From Novosphingobium sp. RL4 (GTDB lineage Bacteria; Pseudomonadota; Alphaproteobacteria; Sphingomonadales; Sphingomonadaceae), in the NCBI RefSeq assembly GCF_035658495.1, contig NZ_CP141945.1:1539501-1603500 (forward strand): DNA of 64,000 nucleotides, given 5' to 3'. Below are positions 34,601 through 42,711 of the stretch, piece after piece. Made by a program: the position numbers and the translations under genes. The stretch's first letter is position 1. Each line of letters starts with the position of its first letter. Below the pieces are notes generated by a model. It was given only the letters and a program-made list of their open reading frames with translations. It did no database searches and was not told where the DNA came from.

Positions 34601-34775
34601 CCCATCGGCAGGCGCCACTCTGGAAACCGTGCGCGGGCGGGTCGAGACGCGTTGGAGCCGAACACGCCAAGGCCGCGTTCTCGAAATTGTCGTCCCCAGC
34701 AACTCACGAGCGACTGTGGCCTTGCCGAACGGTCCAGTCGATATCACGGCCGGTTCACACAGGTTTGTGACCTAG
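31695..34775 (+). CDS. Glycoside hydrolase family 78 alpha-L-rhamnosidase, Tat-exported
   Basis: A 1026-aa inverting rhamnosidase. N-terminal Tat signal (DRRSLLVTGALAATTAAG), then the beta-sandwich domains typical of bacterial GH78 (GIGEHRPALSWRM; the domain with ARLHVAALAGYRFWINAARVGDD), and the (alpha/alpha)6 catalytic barrel from about residue 600 with the hallmark TDCPQRDERLGWTGDAQ (acidic catalytic residues), GADLGDWLALD, and ATTIWERWNGDTGDIAMNSFNHYALGAV. A C-terminal beta domain closes the protein. Length and motifs are complete. GGAGAGGAG precedes the ATG. Likely substrates are rutinosides or other rhamnosylated plant phenolics. The stop codon shares CTAG with the convergent LysR gene. 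Confidence 0.92.
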   Translation: MPNIDRRSLLVTGALAATTAAGSRPGSALAAQAMKIVDLKTAGRLNPIGIGEHRPALSWRMEGPAGTEQKAWRVLVASSPAILASGRGDLWDSGRVEGSASTGIRYDGAELASTRQCHWKVCCWNSAEQRAWSTSATWEMGYIVASDWTGKWLAAEAMDERIDRLAAPEWVLGSSPGTDKPRAFRLPFTSGKGPAVVTIVADGALSRLAIDGRPLTLPARDPNAFGGAPAAKFELELGEGDHLLSALVAPVPGFFVKPTVMLASLVRVTTQNGAQARIASGWQTQMPTETVWSMADKAENQPNFPWPPTPARMLRRNFSSKATIARARLHVAALAGYRFWINAARVGDDELQAEPVDYSKRVPVRTYDVTHLLRQGDNVVAALVGDGNFASYQAPEGRYPYLGAPRRFQAVLEIFGDDGAIQRVVSDGDWRHKTSHLTMSENYAGEDQDLRLLPDGWNAPGYDDTGWESVWEAPDPQLSFSAAISEPVRVIRELVPQSIVKLGEKRFVVDFGQNFAGRVQLRVDGKAGDVITVSHAEVLGGDGDLDRRNLRAARAQDRYILRGGNEVLAPVLTYQGFRYARTEGLDIIAKTMVTGLVLSSDIGEIGTLRVEEPRVQKLWLNALWSQRSNFMGIATDCPQRDERLGWTGDAQVFWDTASFNMNTSGFTRSFCRAMRDAQGKSGAFPLWAPNPAGLGWGTPSATPGWADAGVMLPYISYLHSGDATIVDENWQAMTSYLDGILATNPDGLWAKDRGADLGDWLALDAKSPMDETTPKALIATAMLARSIGQVAQMAKWTGRTDEAGRWQARLEQTRRAFRQAFVAEDGTVGNGSHCSFVLALSLDLLTDKQRASAGALLAADIRRRGTLLSTGFLGTPLALDALASIGEEKLIWDLLLRRDYPSWGYMADHGATTIWERWNGDTGDIAMNSFNHYALGAVCGFLYRRVAGIAPIEPGFARFAVSPVMDDRIPSAGATLETVRGRVETRWSRTRQGRVLEIVVPSNSRATVALPNGPVDITAGSHRFVT

Positions 34776-35701
34776 GCACTCGTCGGGGATGGGTCGCGGC
34801 CGAGAAAGAGTTCAGCGATAAGCCGGCGTAGCCACAAAACGGCGGGATCGTCCTGGGCCCGGCGGTGCCAGAATTGTTGAAGGCTGATCATCGGCGACGG
34901 CAGAGGCGGGGCGATGACCTTGAGGTGGGCCATCGTCGCAAAGATACCCCCGACCGCAGCCGGGACGGTGCTGATCAGATCGGACCCAGCTACCAGCAGC
35001 GGCACACTCATGAAGTGTGGTGACTGAAGTTGGATTCGCCGTGATAGACCCATTTCCCTCAGCTTCGCTTCAAAGAGTTCCTGGCTTCGACCGCGCTGCG
35101 CGACGACGATGTGCCCGAGGCCCAAGTAAGTCTGCAGTGACCAGCCAACGTTCGCGTGAGGATGGTCGGCGCGTGCGATGCAGGCAAAGGGATGGTCGAA
35201 CAGTTTTTGGGTCAGAAAATTGCTGCCATCCAAATCGGGGAAATAGCCGAGAGCAAGGTCCACCGCACCATCCGCCATAGCTGCCTGCAGTTCGTCCGGA
35301 GCCATCGACCGCGATTGAAGGGTGATGCCGGGCGCGCGTACTGCCAGTTCGGACATGAGGCGGGGGAGAAAAACCAGCTCCCCGATATCCGATGTGCTGA
35401 TGGTGAAGCGACGATCGGAAGATGTTGGATCGAACGTTCGCTGGGCGAATATCTCATCTTCAAGGGAAGCCAGCATTTTGCGCAGCGGTTCACGCACCGA
35501 TTGTCCAAGAGCGGTTGGCTGCATGGTATTGCCGACTCGGATGAGCAGCTCGTCCTCAAACTGAGCCCTAAGCTTACTCAATGCGAAACTGACATTGGGC
35601 TGACTCATCCCTAGGCGTCGGGCTGTCGCATTCACACCGCCCTCCTCGAGAAGCGCGTCAAGAACGATGAGGAGGTTGAGGTCGAAATGTCTGTAGTTCA
35701 C
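34772..35701 (-). CDS. LysR-family regulator (NodD-like branch)
   Basis: A 309-aa LysR protein: winged HTH at about residues 5-65 (HFDLNLLIVLDALLEEGG, ATARRLGMSQPNVSFALSKLR) and an effector-binding domain from about residue 90 (DRRFTISTSDIGELVFLPRLM). The NodD/LinR-like branch often responds to aromatic or flavonoid ligands. The GTG start gives a 101-base divergent gap to the Rieske oxygenase gene, which it probably regulates. It converges on the GH78 gene with the two stop codons overlapping as CTAG, so any read-through would make antisense RNA. Confidence 0.9.
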   Translation of the reverse strand: MNYRHFDLNLLIVLDALLEEGGVNATARRLGMSQPNVSFALSKLRAQFEDELLIRVGNTMQPTALGQSVREPLRKMLASLEDEIFAQRTFDPTSSDRRFTISTSDIGELVFLPRLMSELAVRAPGITLQSRSMAPDELQAAMADGAVDLALGYFPDLDGSNFLTQKLFDHPFACIARADHPHANVGWSLQTYLGLGHIVVAQRGRSQELFEAKLREMGLSRRIQLQSPHFMSVPLLVAGSDLISTVPAAVGGIFATMAHLKVIAPPLPSPMISLQQFWHRRAQDDPAVLWLRRLIAELFLGRDPSPTSA

Positions 35702-35802
35702 TGAGGTTATCCGTTTCAGGAATAAGCTATATCAGAATAAACAGTCCTGCAAATCGGCAGGTGCCTCGTTATCGTATCCTCATAACGAGAGAGGATCTGG
35801 CC

Positions 35803-36852
35803 GTGGCCGATGCAATTTTTCTAAAGAATTTGTGGTACGTTGCGGGTTGGAGCAGCAATCTGGCACCGGGAGATCGCGTCGGGCGTACTTACCTTGATGA
35901 GCCGGTCGTACTGTGGCGTTCGCTGGACGGTACCGCATTCGCGCTGGAGGATCGTTGTGCCCATCGCGCCATGCCGCTTTCGGCAGGCGTGGTCGACAAT
36001 GGCAGCATTCGGTGCCCGTATCATGGCTTGGAGTTCGGTGGTGACGGCAAGTGCACGCGCATTCCTGCTCAAGATCGAGTTCCAGAAACGGCGCGCGTCC
36101 GGACCTATCCCATCGTTGAAAAGCAGGGGCTCATCTGGATTTGGATGGGCGCTGCCGACCGGGCGGACAGTGCGCTGGTTCCTGATTACCCAATCCATGA
36201 AAATCCGGCCTACGCATGGCGAAGCGCTCATTTTCCGGTGAAGGGTAACTGGCAACTGCTGATCGACAACCTGATGGACCTGTCGCATCTGCCATACATT
36301 CACGCGAACACCATCGGCGGTAACCCCGAACTGCACTTCAAGACGAAGACGCAGTCAGAAAAACTTGCCAATGGCGTGCGCGTTGTTCGCCACATGCCTG
36401 ATTCTGTCCCGCCTCCGACTTATGTGGATGCTGCTGGTTTCAAGGGGCGCATCGATCGTTGGCAAGAAATTGAGTTTGCGCCGATCAATATCAGGATTCA
36501 CACAGGAGCCTGCGACGCCGGGACTGGCGCCTACGAGGGCAATCAGGAGAGCGGGTTTTCGATGCGCGGTTTTCACGGCATTACGCCGGAAACGGCCACG
36601 ACGACCCACTATTTCTGGTCCATGGCCACGAATATCCTGGACAACGGTATTCCTGACGAGGTCTTTGAGCAGACGGCGCGGACATTCCGCGAGGACCAAG
36701 AGGTGCTGGAACTGCAACAGCTTCGCATTTCCCAAAACCCATCGGCACCGATGATCGACATCGCCAGTGACGTTGGAGGGCGGCATACCCGCCAACTGAT
36801 CGCCAAACTATTTCGGGAGGAAGCGCCCGCTGTTTCGGCTCAGGCCATATAG
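35803..36852 (+). CDS. Rieske non-haem iron oxygenase, O-demethylase-like (VanA family)
   Basis: A 349-aa terminal oxygenase. The Rieske [2Fe-2S] site is CAHRAMPL...CPYHGLEF (Cys-x-His and Cys-x2-His, about residues 44-70) and the mononuclear iron site is in NLMDLSHLPYIH (about 157-168). This single-subunit layout is that of vanillate/dicamba O-demethylases. GTG at 35803 follows GAGAGGA; the frame extends 14 codons further up to another GTG but that tail is not family-like. No reductase gene is adjacent; the one at 42712-43683 could serve it. It is divergent from a LysR gene and near GH genes, which suggests a role on a methoxylated plant aromatic. Confidence 0.88.
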   Translation: MADAIFLKNLWYVAGWSSNLAPGDRVGRTYLDEPVVLWRSLDGTAFALEDRCAHRAMPLSAGVVDNGSIRCPYHGLEFGGDGKCTRIPAQDRVPETARVRTYPIVEKQGLIWIWMGAADRADSALVPDYPIHENPAYAWRSAHFPVKGNWQLLIDNLMDLSHLPYIHANTIGGNPELHFKTKTQSEKLANGVRVVRHMPDSVPPPTYVDAAGFKGRIDRWQEIEFAPINIRIHTGACDAGTGAYEGNQESGFSMRGFHGITPETATTTHYFWSMATNILDNGIPDEVFEQTARTFREDQEVLELQQLRISQNPSAPMIDIASDVGGRHTRQLIAKLFREEAPAVSAQAI

Positions 36853-37303
36853 AAATCGAATCAGTTCGGCCAAATGAGCCATTCCTGATTGTCGGGAATG
36901 ACCGCTATCAGGATTCCTTTGAAAGCGAGGGCAGGATCGGGCGGTTGCTGCCGATGCATCATGAGTAACCTGAACGCTGGAGGTGTCTGGTTTCTTTAGC
37001 CAGGCCCTCCGAAGCCGAAAATCGCGAGCTTTCCACTCCGGCAGTTTCAGGATCACCTTCGTCTCGGTGAACGGAGGGCGGCTTTCAGAACACCAAAATG
37101 GGTGATGAACGGCCGCTATGTTGGCGACAACGATCGTAAAATGAGCGGTGTTGCTAGTGGATTTTGCTCAGTTCTTTGCGGGCTTTGAGTTGCGTTAGCC
37201 CATCACAGAATGGAGGAGACGACGGGGGAGCGGTGAATGATCATCATGCCCGATCCACTAGGCGGCGTGTTCGGCGAAACGGCAACCTGCGATCCCGTCG
37301 CGA
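36853..37303. other. Intergenic region with no recognised gene
   Basis: About 450 bases between the convergent Rieske oxygenase and porin genes. Only short, non-family frames occur; no repeat or RNA structure stands out. Confidence 0.5.
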
Positions 37304-38785
37304 TCAGAAGCGGATCTGCTGCCAAACGCCGACGTAATTCGAACTCTTGCCGCCGCCGGCCCGGAAGGCGTCGCTGGCGACCCAGCGCGTGAAGAACAGG
37401 CGATAACTGAGGTTTTTGGTGACATTCCAGTCTGCCTGGAAATTGTACCCGGTGCCGATGTAGGAAGAGCCGACGGGGCGAATGCCCGGATAGTTTGTCG
37501 GCCCCTGATAGGTCGCATCGTTTTTCGTTTCGCGCCAGAAGAACTCCGGACCTGCCACGAGTGTGAGCGATTTGGCAGGTTTGACCGTCAGGTTCGGGTA
37601 GAGATCGACGATGTTCGAGAAGTTCAGGAAACCGGCATCGCCGAAAAGCGGCAATCGCGGGGCAGGAGGCGCAAAAGTGCCCAGCGAGCCGTTGTTCGGC
37701 TTACCGTCGCCACTGAACGCATCGAAATGTAAACCCAGCCGGGGCTGCAGCGGTGTCGATTTCGGCAGGCTGTAGCCAAAGTCGCTGTTGAACCCCCACG
37801 CCCGGATATGATCTCCGGCGAAACTGCCGGTCTGGTACGTCCCTTCGGCGTCGTAGTCCCACGCGCCGCTCTTGCCGCCGATGCGCATCCCCCAGCTCCG
37901 GCGGTGCTCCTCGCCGGTCAGAAGCGCGAATTTCGCGACTTTATTGAACACGTCGTAGTGATAGATGTCGATCTGCGTGTCCGGCAGGATCAGTCCTTTG
38001 ACGGCCGAGATGGTCACGCCGTTGAAGTGGCGGTCCGGGTTCGCCTTATCGTCGAAAGACCCTTCGAACAATTGCATGGGCCGAACGGCAGAGGCGTCAA
38101 TCCGCAGCTTGTGCTTGAGGATGAAAGTTCCGCGCACCCCCTGATAGGTAAAGCGAACGTTGGTACCGTCCCGAAGGCCGACGAGCTTGCCATTACCGAG
38201 CGGCATCTCGAACCGGCCCGGACGGATCGTAACGAGTGCATCCTCGCCAATGGGAATCGTGACGTCCGCAAATATCTGCTGGAATTCCAGCTTGTCATGA
38301 TTGGGCGGTGTCTTGAGCGTCGCGTCGTATTCCCTGTTGTGCCCCAGTTCGCTGAAGATACGCAGGTAAGGCGTGACGTGAAGGTCGGTGACGAGCCGAA
38401 GCCGCTGTCCGAGGTTTGCGTTTTTGTCGTCCGCGTTGGCGCCAAGGCTCTGGTGCGACCAGTTCTGGTAGTAGTAGCGGATTTCCCCACCTACGGAGAA
38501 GTAGACGTCGTCACCGATCACCGGGACGTGGCGCAGGCTCTCCAGCGGGTTCTTCCTGCGATATTCGGGGTCGGCGGCGGCTTTCCAGTCCTCTGTCCAG
38601 CGCAGGCTTTGCGGCATGCCGGAGGGAGCGGGAACGCCGCCCGGCACGGGTTCGGGCACAGGAGGTGCAAGGGGAACCGGCGCCGGCGAGACTTGTGCAA
38701 GCGCGGCCCCAGGCAGCGCGGTGGCAGCCAAGCCCAGCAAGGCAACGCGCAGACGGCGCATTTCGGGTGATTTTTGCGTATTCAC
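37304..38785 (-). CDS. Alginate-export-type outer-membrane porin
   Basis: A 493-aa beta-barrel protein with a signal peptide (MRRLRVALLGLAATALPG region, cleavage near ALAQV), a proline-rich linker of about 25 residues, then a barrel starting DDVYFSVGGEIRYYYQNW. Stretches such as RIFSELGHNREYD, IRPGRFEMPLGNGKLVGLRDGTNVR-like and the terminal VGVWQQIRF fit the alginate_exp porin family, which in sphingomonads usually serves uptake of small organic acids, not alginate. The GTG at 38785 follows AGGGAGA at good spacing; the frame extends upstream but runs into the MFS gene. It ends the minus-strand gallate operon and would pass aromatic acids through the outer membrane. Confidence 0.85.
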   Translation of the reverse strand: MNTQKSPEMRRLRVALLGLAATALPGAALAQVSPAPVPLAPPVPEPVPGGVPAPSGMPQSLRWTEDWKAAADPEYRRKNPLESLRHVPVIGDDVYFSVGGEIRYYYQNWSHQSLGANADDKNANLGQRLRLVTDLHVTPYLRIFSELGHNREYDATLKTPPNHDKLEFQQIFADVTIPIGEDALVTIRPGRFEMPLGNGKLVGLRDGTNVRFTYQGVRGTFILKHKLRIDASAVRPMQLFEGSFDDKANPDRHFNGVTISAVKGLILPDTQIDIYHYDVFNKVAKFALLTGEEHRRSWGMRIGGKSGAWDYDAEGTYQTGSFAGDHIRAWGFNSDFGYSLPKSTPLQPRLGLHFDAFSGDGKPNNGSLGTFAPPAPRLPLFGDAGFLNFSNIVDLYPNLTVKPAKSLTLVAGPEFFWRETKNDATYQGPTNYPGIRPVGSSYIGTGYNFQADWNVTKNLSYRLFFTRWVASDAFRAGGGKSSNYVGVWQQIRF

Positions 38786-38871
38786 GATGCGACTCTCCCT
38801 GGGCCGGGCCTCCATGAGCCCGGCCTCGAATTCATTCTTGCTGGCCAGTTCCCGGTTTTGCGGGAGCCCGT

Positions 38872-40179
38872 TCAGGCGATGGTGCTTTCGCGATATCTGA
38901 AGGTCAGAAGGACGATGCCGGCGAGCAAGGTTCCGCAGGCCAACATCACGGCGACAGGGCCAAGCGACCAACCCCACGTGAACAGCAACCCGGCAATGAC
39001 CGGCCCGAGCGCAGCGCCTGCCCGGCCGGCGCCAATCACAAGCCCGGTGCCGCCGGCCCGCAGATGGGCCGGGAAGCATTGCGCGATCACGGCGTAGAGT
39101 CCGGCGGTCGCGCCATTGGTGAAGAAGCCGCCCACGCAGGCCATGATGGACAGCCTGGCCAGCGTCGTCGGCCAGTACCCGAACACGCAGAGCGCCGCAG
39201 CTCCGCCGAACATCGCCGCCGCAACCAGATAGCGCACACTGAAGCGCTGGCTTAGCAGGCTGACGCCGAGCGAACCTAGCGCCCCCCCGACATTGGCCCA
39301 GACCAGCACGCCGCCTGCAGCCGCCGCCGCGAACCCCATGTCGACGACGATCTTGGGGATCCACTTCACGAAGAAGTAGAAGCTCATCATGTGGCCGAAG
39401 TAGATCATCGTCAGCAACAGCGTGATCGAGCGTATTCCAGGCGCGAACAGTTGGGCGACGCCGGTGCCCGCGACCTGCACATCGCGCGGCGGCAATGCAG
39501 AAAGCGGCGCGCGGCCCTGGCGGACCATAGTGCGATTGATCTTCTCCAGCGCCCTTGCCGGTCGCTTATGCACAAGGAACGCGATCGTTTCCGGCACCAG
39601 CCACAGCACCAGCGGGATGAAACACAGTGTCGCCAGTGCGCCGAACTCGAAGACCGACTGCCAGCGGCCGGTCGCAGCGAGCAGGGCGGAGGCGATGCTC
39701 CCGCCAACGATCGCGCCGATCGGATAGCCCCCCGCCATGATCGCAACCGCAAGGTTGCGACGGCGCGCGTTCGAACATTCCGCCACGATCGCTCCGGTCG
39801 CGGCCAGCATTCCGCCTATGCCGAGCCCGGTGAACAGGCGGAAAGCCGAAAGCATCGTAACGTTGCCTGCAAGCGAGGCCAGCGCCATGCCGGTGCCCAT
39901 GATGACGAGGCAGCCCAGAATGGTCGGACGCCGGCCGAACCGATCTGCCAGATTGCCGAGCAGGAATGCGCCGATCCCCATGCCGATCAATTCCATCGAC
40001 AGGACGAACCCGAGCGCGGCGCGCGTAATCCCCCACTCGTGAGCGATGCCGGGCGAAGCGAAACTGATCGAGAGCACGTCGAAACCGTCAAGTGCGTTGA
40101 GCGCAGTGGCGGTCGCCACTGTGAGGACCTGCCGGTAATGCATGGGCTCACGCGCAATGATCGCGCGGGGATCTTCCAT
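38872..40179 (-). CDS. MFS aromatic acid:H+ symporter (AAHS family)
   Basis: A 435-aa, 12-helix inner-membrane transporter. The AAHS signature in helix 1 is NALDGFDVLSISFA, with the acidic residue known to be essential in PcaK; loop 2-3 is GNLADRFGRRPTILG and loop 8-9 region FVKWIPKIVVDMGF is also family-typical. AAHS proteins import benzoates such as 4-hydroxybenzoate, protocatechuate and gallate (GalT/PcaK). It lies between the porin (86-base gap) and gallate dioxygenase (77-base gap), so gallate or an O-methylated precursor is the likely substrate. Confidence 0.88.
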   Translation of the reverse strand: MEDPRAIIAREPMHYRQVLTVATATALNALDGFDVLSISFASPGIAHEWGITRAALGFVLSMELIGMGIGAFLLGNLADRFGRRPTILGCLVIMGTGMALASLAGNVTMLSAFRLFTGLGIGGMLAATGAIVAECSNARRRNLAVAIMAGGYPIGAIVGGSIASALLAATGRWQSVFEFGALATLCFIPLVLWLVPETIAFLVHKRPARALEKINRTMVRQGRAPLSALPPRDVQVAGTGVAQLFAPGIRSITLLLTMIYFGHMMSFYFFVKWIPKIVVDMGFAAAAAGGVLVWANVGGALGSLGVSLLSQRFSVRYLVAAAMFGGAAALCVFGYWPTTLARLSIMACVGGFFTNGATAGLYAVIAQCFPAHLRAGGTGLVIGAGRAGAALGPVIAGLLFTWGWSLGPVAVMLACGTLLAGIVLLTFRYRESTIA

Positions 40180-40256
40180 CGTATTCTCCCATTACCGGCG
40201 CAGGCCATTCTGCGTGGCCAGCCCGCCGGACTTGTTCTGCCTGGTTGAAAGGTCGG

Positions 40257-41522
40257 TCAGTTTCCGACCGGGGCGGCGACCGAGTAGGTCACCTGCTGAT
40301 TTCGGGTTTTCTGGAAGTCTTCCACCGTCTGCCCGCGCATGCCGGCATAGATGTCCAGATTGGAAGCGCCCGAGATCGCCGCCAGCTTCTCCAGAAGGAA
40401 GAAGACGACGCCGTAGTGGATCAGGCCCCGCCAATCCCGGCGGCGGATCAGGTCACGCTCCTCATCGGTGATATCCGCAAGGGCCAGTACGCTTTCCTCG
40501 TCCGCCTGGAATGCGGCGCGGGTCTCGGCGTCGATGAGGCCATGCAGGAACTTGTTGACCCGCCAACCGCCAGCGCTCCGATCGAGCGTATAGGGATAGG
40601 TTCCCTCCAGCCGGTTCGCGCCCGCAAGCTCGGCATCCATCGCTTGGCGATGTTGCTCTGCTTGGGCCTCGCTCATCGGCGCCGCTTCGTTCTCGTAGAT
40701 CGCGGTCGCAATCGCGCACATCGAAGGGAGATAGTAGCTCTGGTGAACCTTGCGCACACTCGCTGAAAGCGCGCCGCGCATGATGAGCCACATGATGACC
40801 TCGGACCCTTCCATGCCGCCGAGCCTGGCGTAGTCGGCATGGGTGAGGCGCGTCAGTGCGATCGGGTCTTTTTCCAACAGTTCGAGGAATTCCTCATCCC
40901 ACGGCGTGTTGTTGAACCCGCAGCGTTCGCCATGGACCTGATGCGAAAGACCGCCGGTAGCGACGAGGGCGACCTTTATATCCTCCGGATAGCTCTCGAT
41001 CGCCCGGCGCAGCGCCTGCCCCAGTTTCCAGCAGCGCAGGGCCGTCGGGATGGGGAACTGGAGCACACCGACCTGCAGCGGCACGATCTTCGCCCGCCAT
41101 CCCGCCGCATCGTGCGGCAGGAGCACTGAAAGCGGGGAGAAGATGCCATGATCCAGTCCCTTGTCACGGAACGTGCTCATATCGAACTCGTCGGTCATCA
41201 GCGATTGCACGATGTGGCGAGAGAGGCCCGCATGTCCGGCGATGGGCGGCATCGGCCGCGGCCCGCCGCCCTCGTCCGCAACAGCGTAACTGTCATCCAC
41301 GCCGAGGCAGAACGCCGAATAGTGATCGAAGAAAAACGACGTGATGTGATCGTTGTAGATCATCAGCAGGACGTCGGGCTTGCGGTCTTCGATCCATCGG
41401 CCGATCGGCGCATAGGATTCGAAGATTGGCTTCCAGGCCGGATCCTCCTGCTTGTTCGCGTCGAGCGCGAAACCGATGGTCGGGGTGTGCGAGGTGGCGA
41501 TCGCACCGATGATGGTTGCCAT
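40257..41522 (-). CDS. Gallate dioxygenase (DesB/GalA type, fused LigB-LigA)
   Basis: Type II extradiol dioxygenase that opens gallate to 4-oxalomesaconate using Fe(II). The 421-aa protein combines a catalytic LigB-like domain (residues about 1-280; SHTPTIGF with iron-ligand His, YNDHITSFFFD with the second His, and LSHQVHGER) with a C-terminal LigA-like domain (about 290-410; NKFLHGLIDAETRAAFQ). This fusion and length match DesB of Sphingobium and GalA of Pseudomonas and distinguish it from two-subunit protocatechuate dioxygenase. Genes for the later steps (4-oxalomesaconate tautomerase, hydratase, aldolase) are not in the window. Second gene of the porin-ward operon. Confidence 0.93.
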   Translation of the reverse strand: MATIIGAIATSHTPTIGFALDANKQEDPAWKPIFESYAPIGRWIEDRKPDVLLMIYNDHITSFFFDHYSAFCLGVDDSYAVADEGGGPRPMPPIAGHAGLSRHIVQSLMTDEFDMSTFRDKGLDHGIFSPLSVLLPHDAAGWRAKIVPLQVGVLQFPIPTALRCWKLGQALRRAIESYPEDIKVALVATGGLSHQVHGERCGFNNTPWDEEFLELLEKDPIALTRLTHADYARLGGMEGSEVIMWLIMRGALSASVRKVHQSYYLPSMCAIATAIYENEAAPMSEAQAEQHRQAMDAELAGANRLEGTYPYTLDRSAGGWRVNKFLHGLIDAETRAAFQADEESVLALADITDEERDLIRRRDWRGLIHYGVVFFLLEKLAAISGASNLDIYAGMRGQTVEDFQKTRNQQVTYSVAAPVGN

Positions 41523-41569
41523 GGGAGCTCCGGAATCTCAGAAAAAGTGCATCCGCGTCGCGATCGGGA

Positions 41570-42688
41570 TCAGCGCGCTTCGGCCATCGCCAGACGGTAC
41601 ATGATCCGCCGCGCCATCAGGCCGGGCTTGTCCGGCGCGAAGCTCAGGTCGAACTGCTCCTCGCCGTCGGTACGGACCACCTCGTTGATCCACTGCAGTG
41701 CCTCGACATCTTCGGAATAGGCCTGCGTGTGCGCTTCGAGCATGAAGCCATCGATATCCGCATCGCCCGGCAGATAGTCGCGCGAGTTGAACCACCAGTA
41801 GTGCATCGAATCGTTCGTCTCGGGCGTGAAGACGTGGGTGATGTTGTAGCGATAGAGCGCCGGCTTGCCCTCATCCGGCTCATGGACGCGGACGCGCGCA
41901 TAAGCGGTGTGCAAGGCAGGCGAAACGAAGCGCGCCTCGGAGGTGCGGTCAACGCGCTTGTCCATGATCTGTGCAGGCTTGCCGTAGACACCCGGCGGCG
42001 AGGAATTGAGCAGTTCGCGCCGGATCACCACCTGGTTGTCCTCGGTAGAAGCGCTCAGCTTCGAGCGCGCATATTCAGGCGTGCCTACCGTGTCGGGATG
42101 AAGGAAGGGAAAGTGGGTCTGGTCGATCAGGTTCTCATGCATCGAGACGTAATCGGCATTGATATGGAAATCGCCGGAAACGGTGCCCCATTCGGGATCG
42201 CTCAGCCACCAGGTGTCCGGAATCAGCGCCTCGTCGGCAAGATCGGGCGCACCCATCCAGATCCAGGTCAGCGGACCGCGGTCGGCAATCGGAAATGTCC
42301 GCACCGCAGCGGTGGCCGGCACGTTGGCGAGCGCGGGCAGCTTGGCGCAGACACCATCGGTCCCGAACTCCATGCCGTGATAGCCGCAGACCAGTTTGTC
42401 ACCCACCAGCTTGCCTTTCGCAAGCGGGAAGGATCGATGCGGACACCGGTTGCGGAGAGCGACTGGCGCGCCGTCCAGAGTGCGATAAAGCACGACGTCC
42501 ACGCCCAGCAGCTTGCGCGCAAGCGGGGTGCGTCCGATCTCGGTCGAGCGCGCACAGGCATACCAGCAATTGCGGATGAGCGGGGTTGTATTGTTGGCGA
42601 AGGAGCCGGAATCCTGCGGCTCCATGGCCGCAAAAATCTCGTTGTCGGTGCGTTGCCGGGCGGGTGCCTCGGGGTTGGTCGTAGTCAT
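41570..42688 (-). CDS. Rieske oxygenase, vanillate/methoxybenzoate O-demethylase-like alpha subunit
   Basis: A 372-aa single-component-type terminal oxygenase. Rieske site CPHRSFPLAKGK...CGYHGMEF (about residues 79-105), mononuclear iron site in ENLIDQTHFPFLH (about 190-202). Its reductase is encoded immediately upstream (23-base gap) and gallate dioxygenase immediately downstream (47-base gap). That order suggests demethylation of 3-O-methylgallate, syringate or a similar methoxybenzoate to gallate, which is then cleaved. The substrate is inference; vanillate is the alternative. ATG 42688 is chosen, since the upstream open frame overlaps the reductase gene and is arginine-rich. Confidence 0.88.
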   Translation of the reverse strand: MTTTNPEAPARQRTDNEIFAAMEPQDSGSFANNTTPLIRNCWYACARSTEIGRTPLARKLLGVDVVLYRTLDGAPVALRNRCPHRSFPLAKGKLVGDKLVCGYHGMEFGTDGVCAKLPALANVPATAAVRTFPIADRGPLTWIWMGAPDLADEALIPDTWWLSDPEWGTVSGDFHINADYVSMHENLIDQTHFPFLHPDTVGTPEYARSKLSASTEDNQVVIRRELLNSSPPGVYGKPAQIMDKRVDRTSEARFVSPALHTAYARVRVHEPDEGKPALYRYNITHVFTPETNDSMHYWWFNSRDYLPGDADIDGFMLEAHTQAYSEDVEALQWINEVVRTDGEEQFDLSFAPDKPGLMARRIMYRLAMAEAR

Positions 42689-42711
42689 GGATACGTCCTG
42701 TTGTCCAAGGA

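Noticed and set aside
37304..39364. A 686-aa version of the porin
   Set aside because: The extra N-terminal part overlaps the MFS gene in another frame and precedes the true signal peptide.
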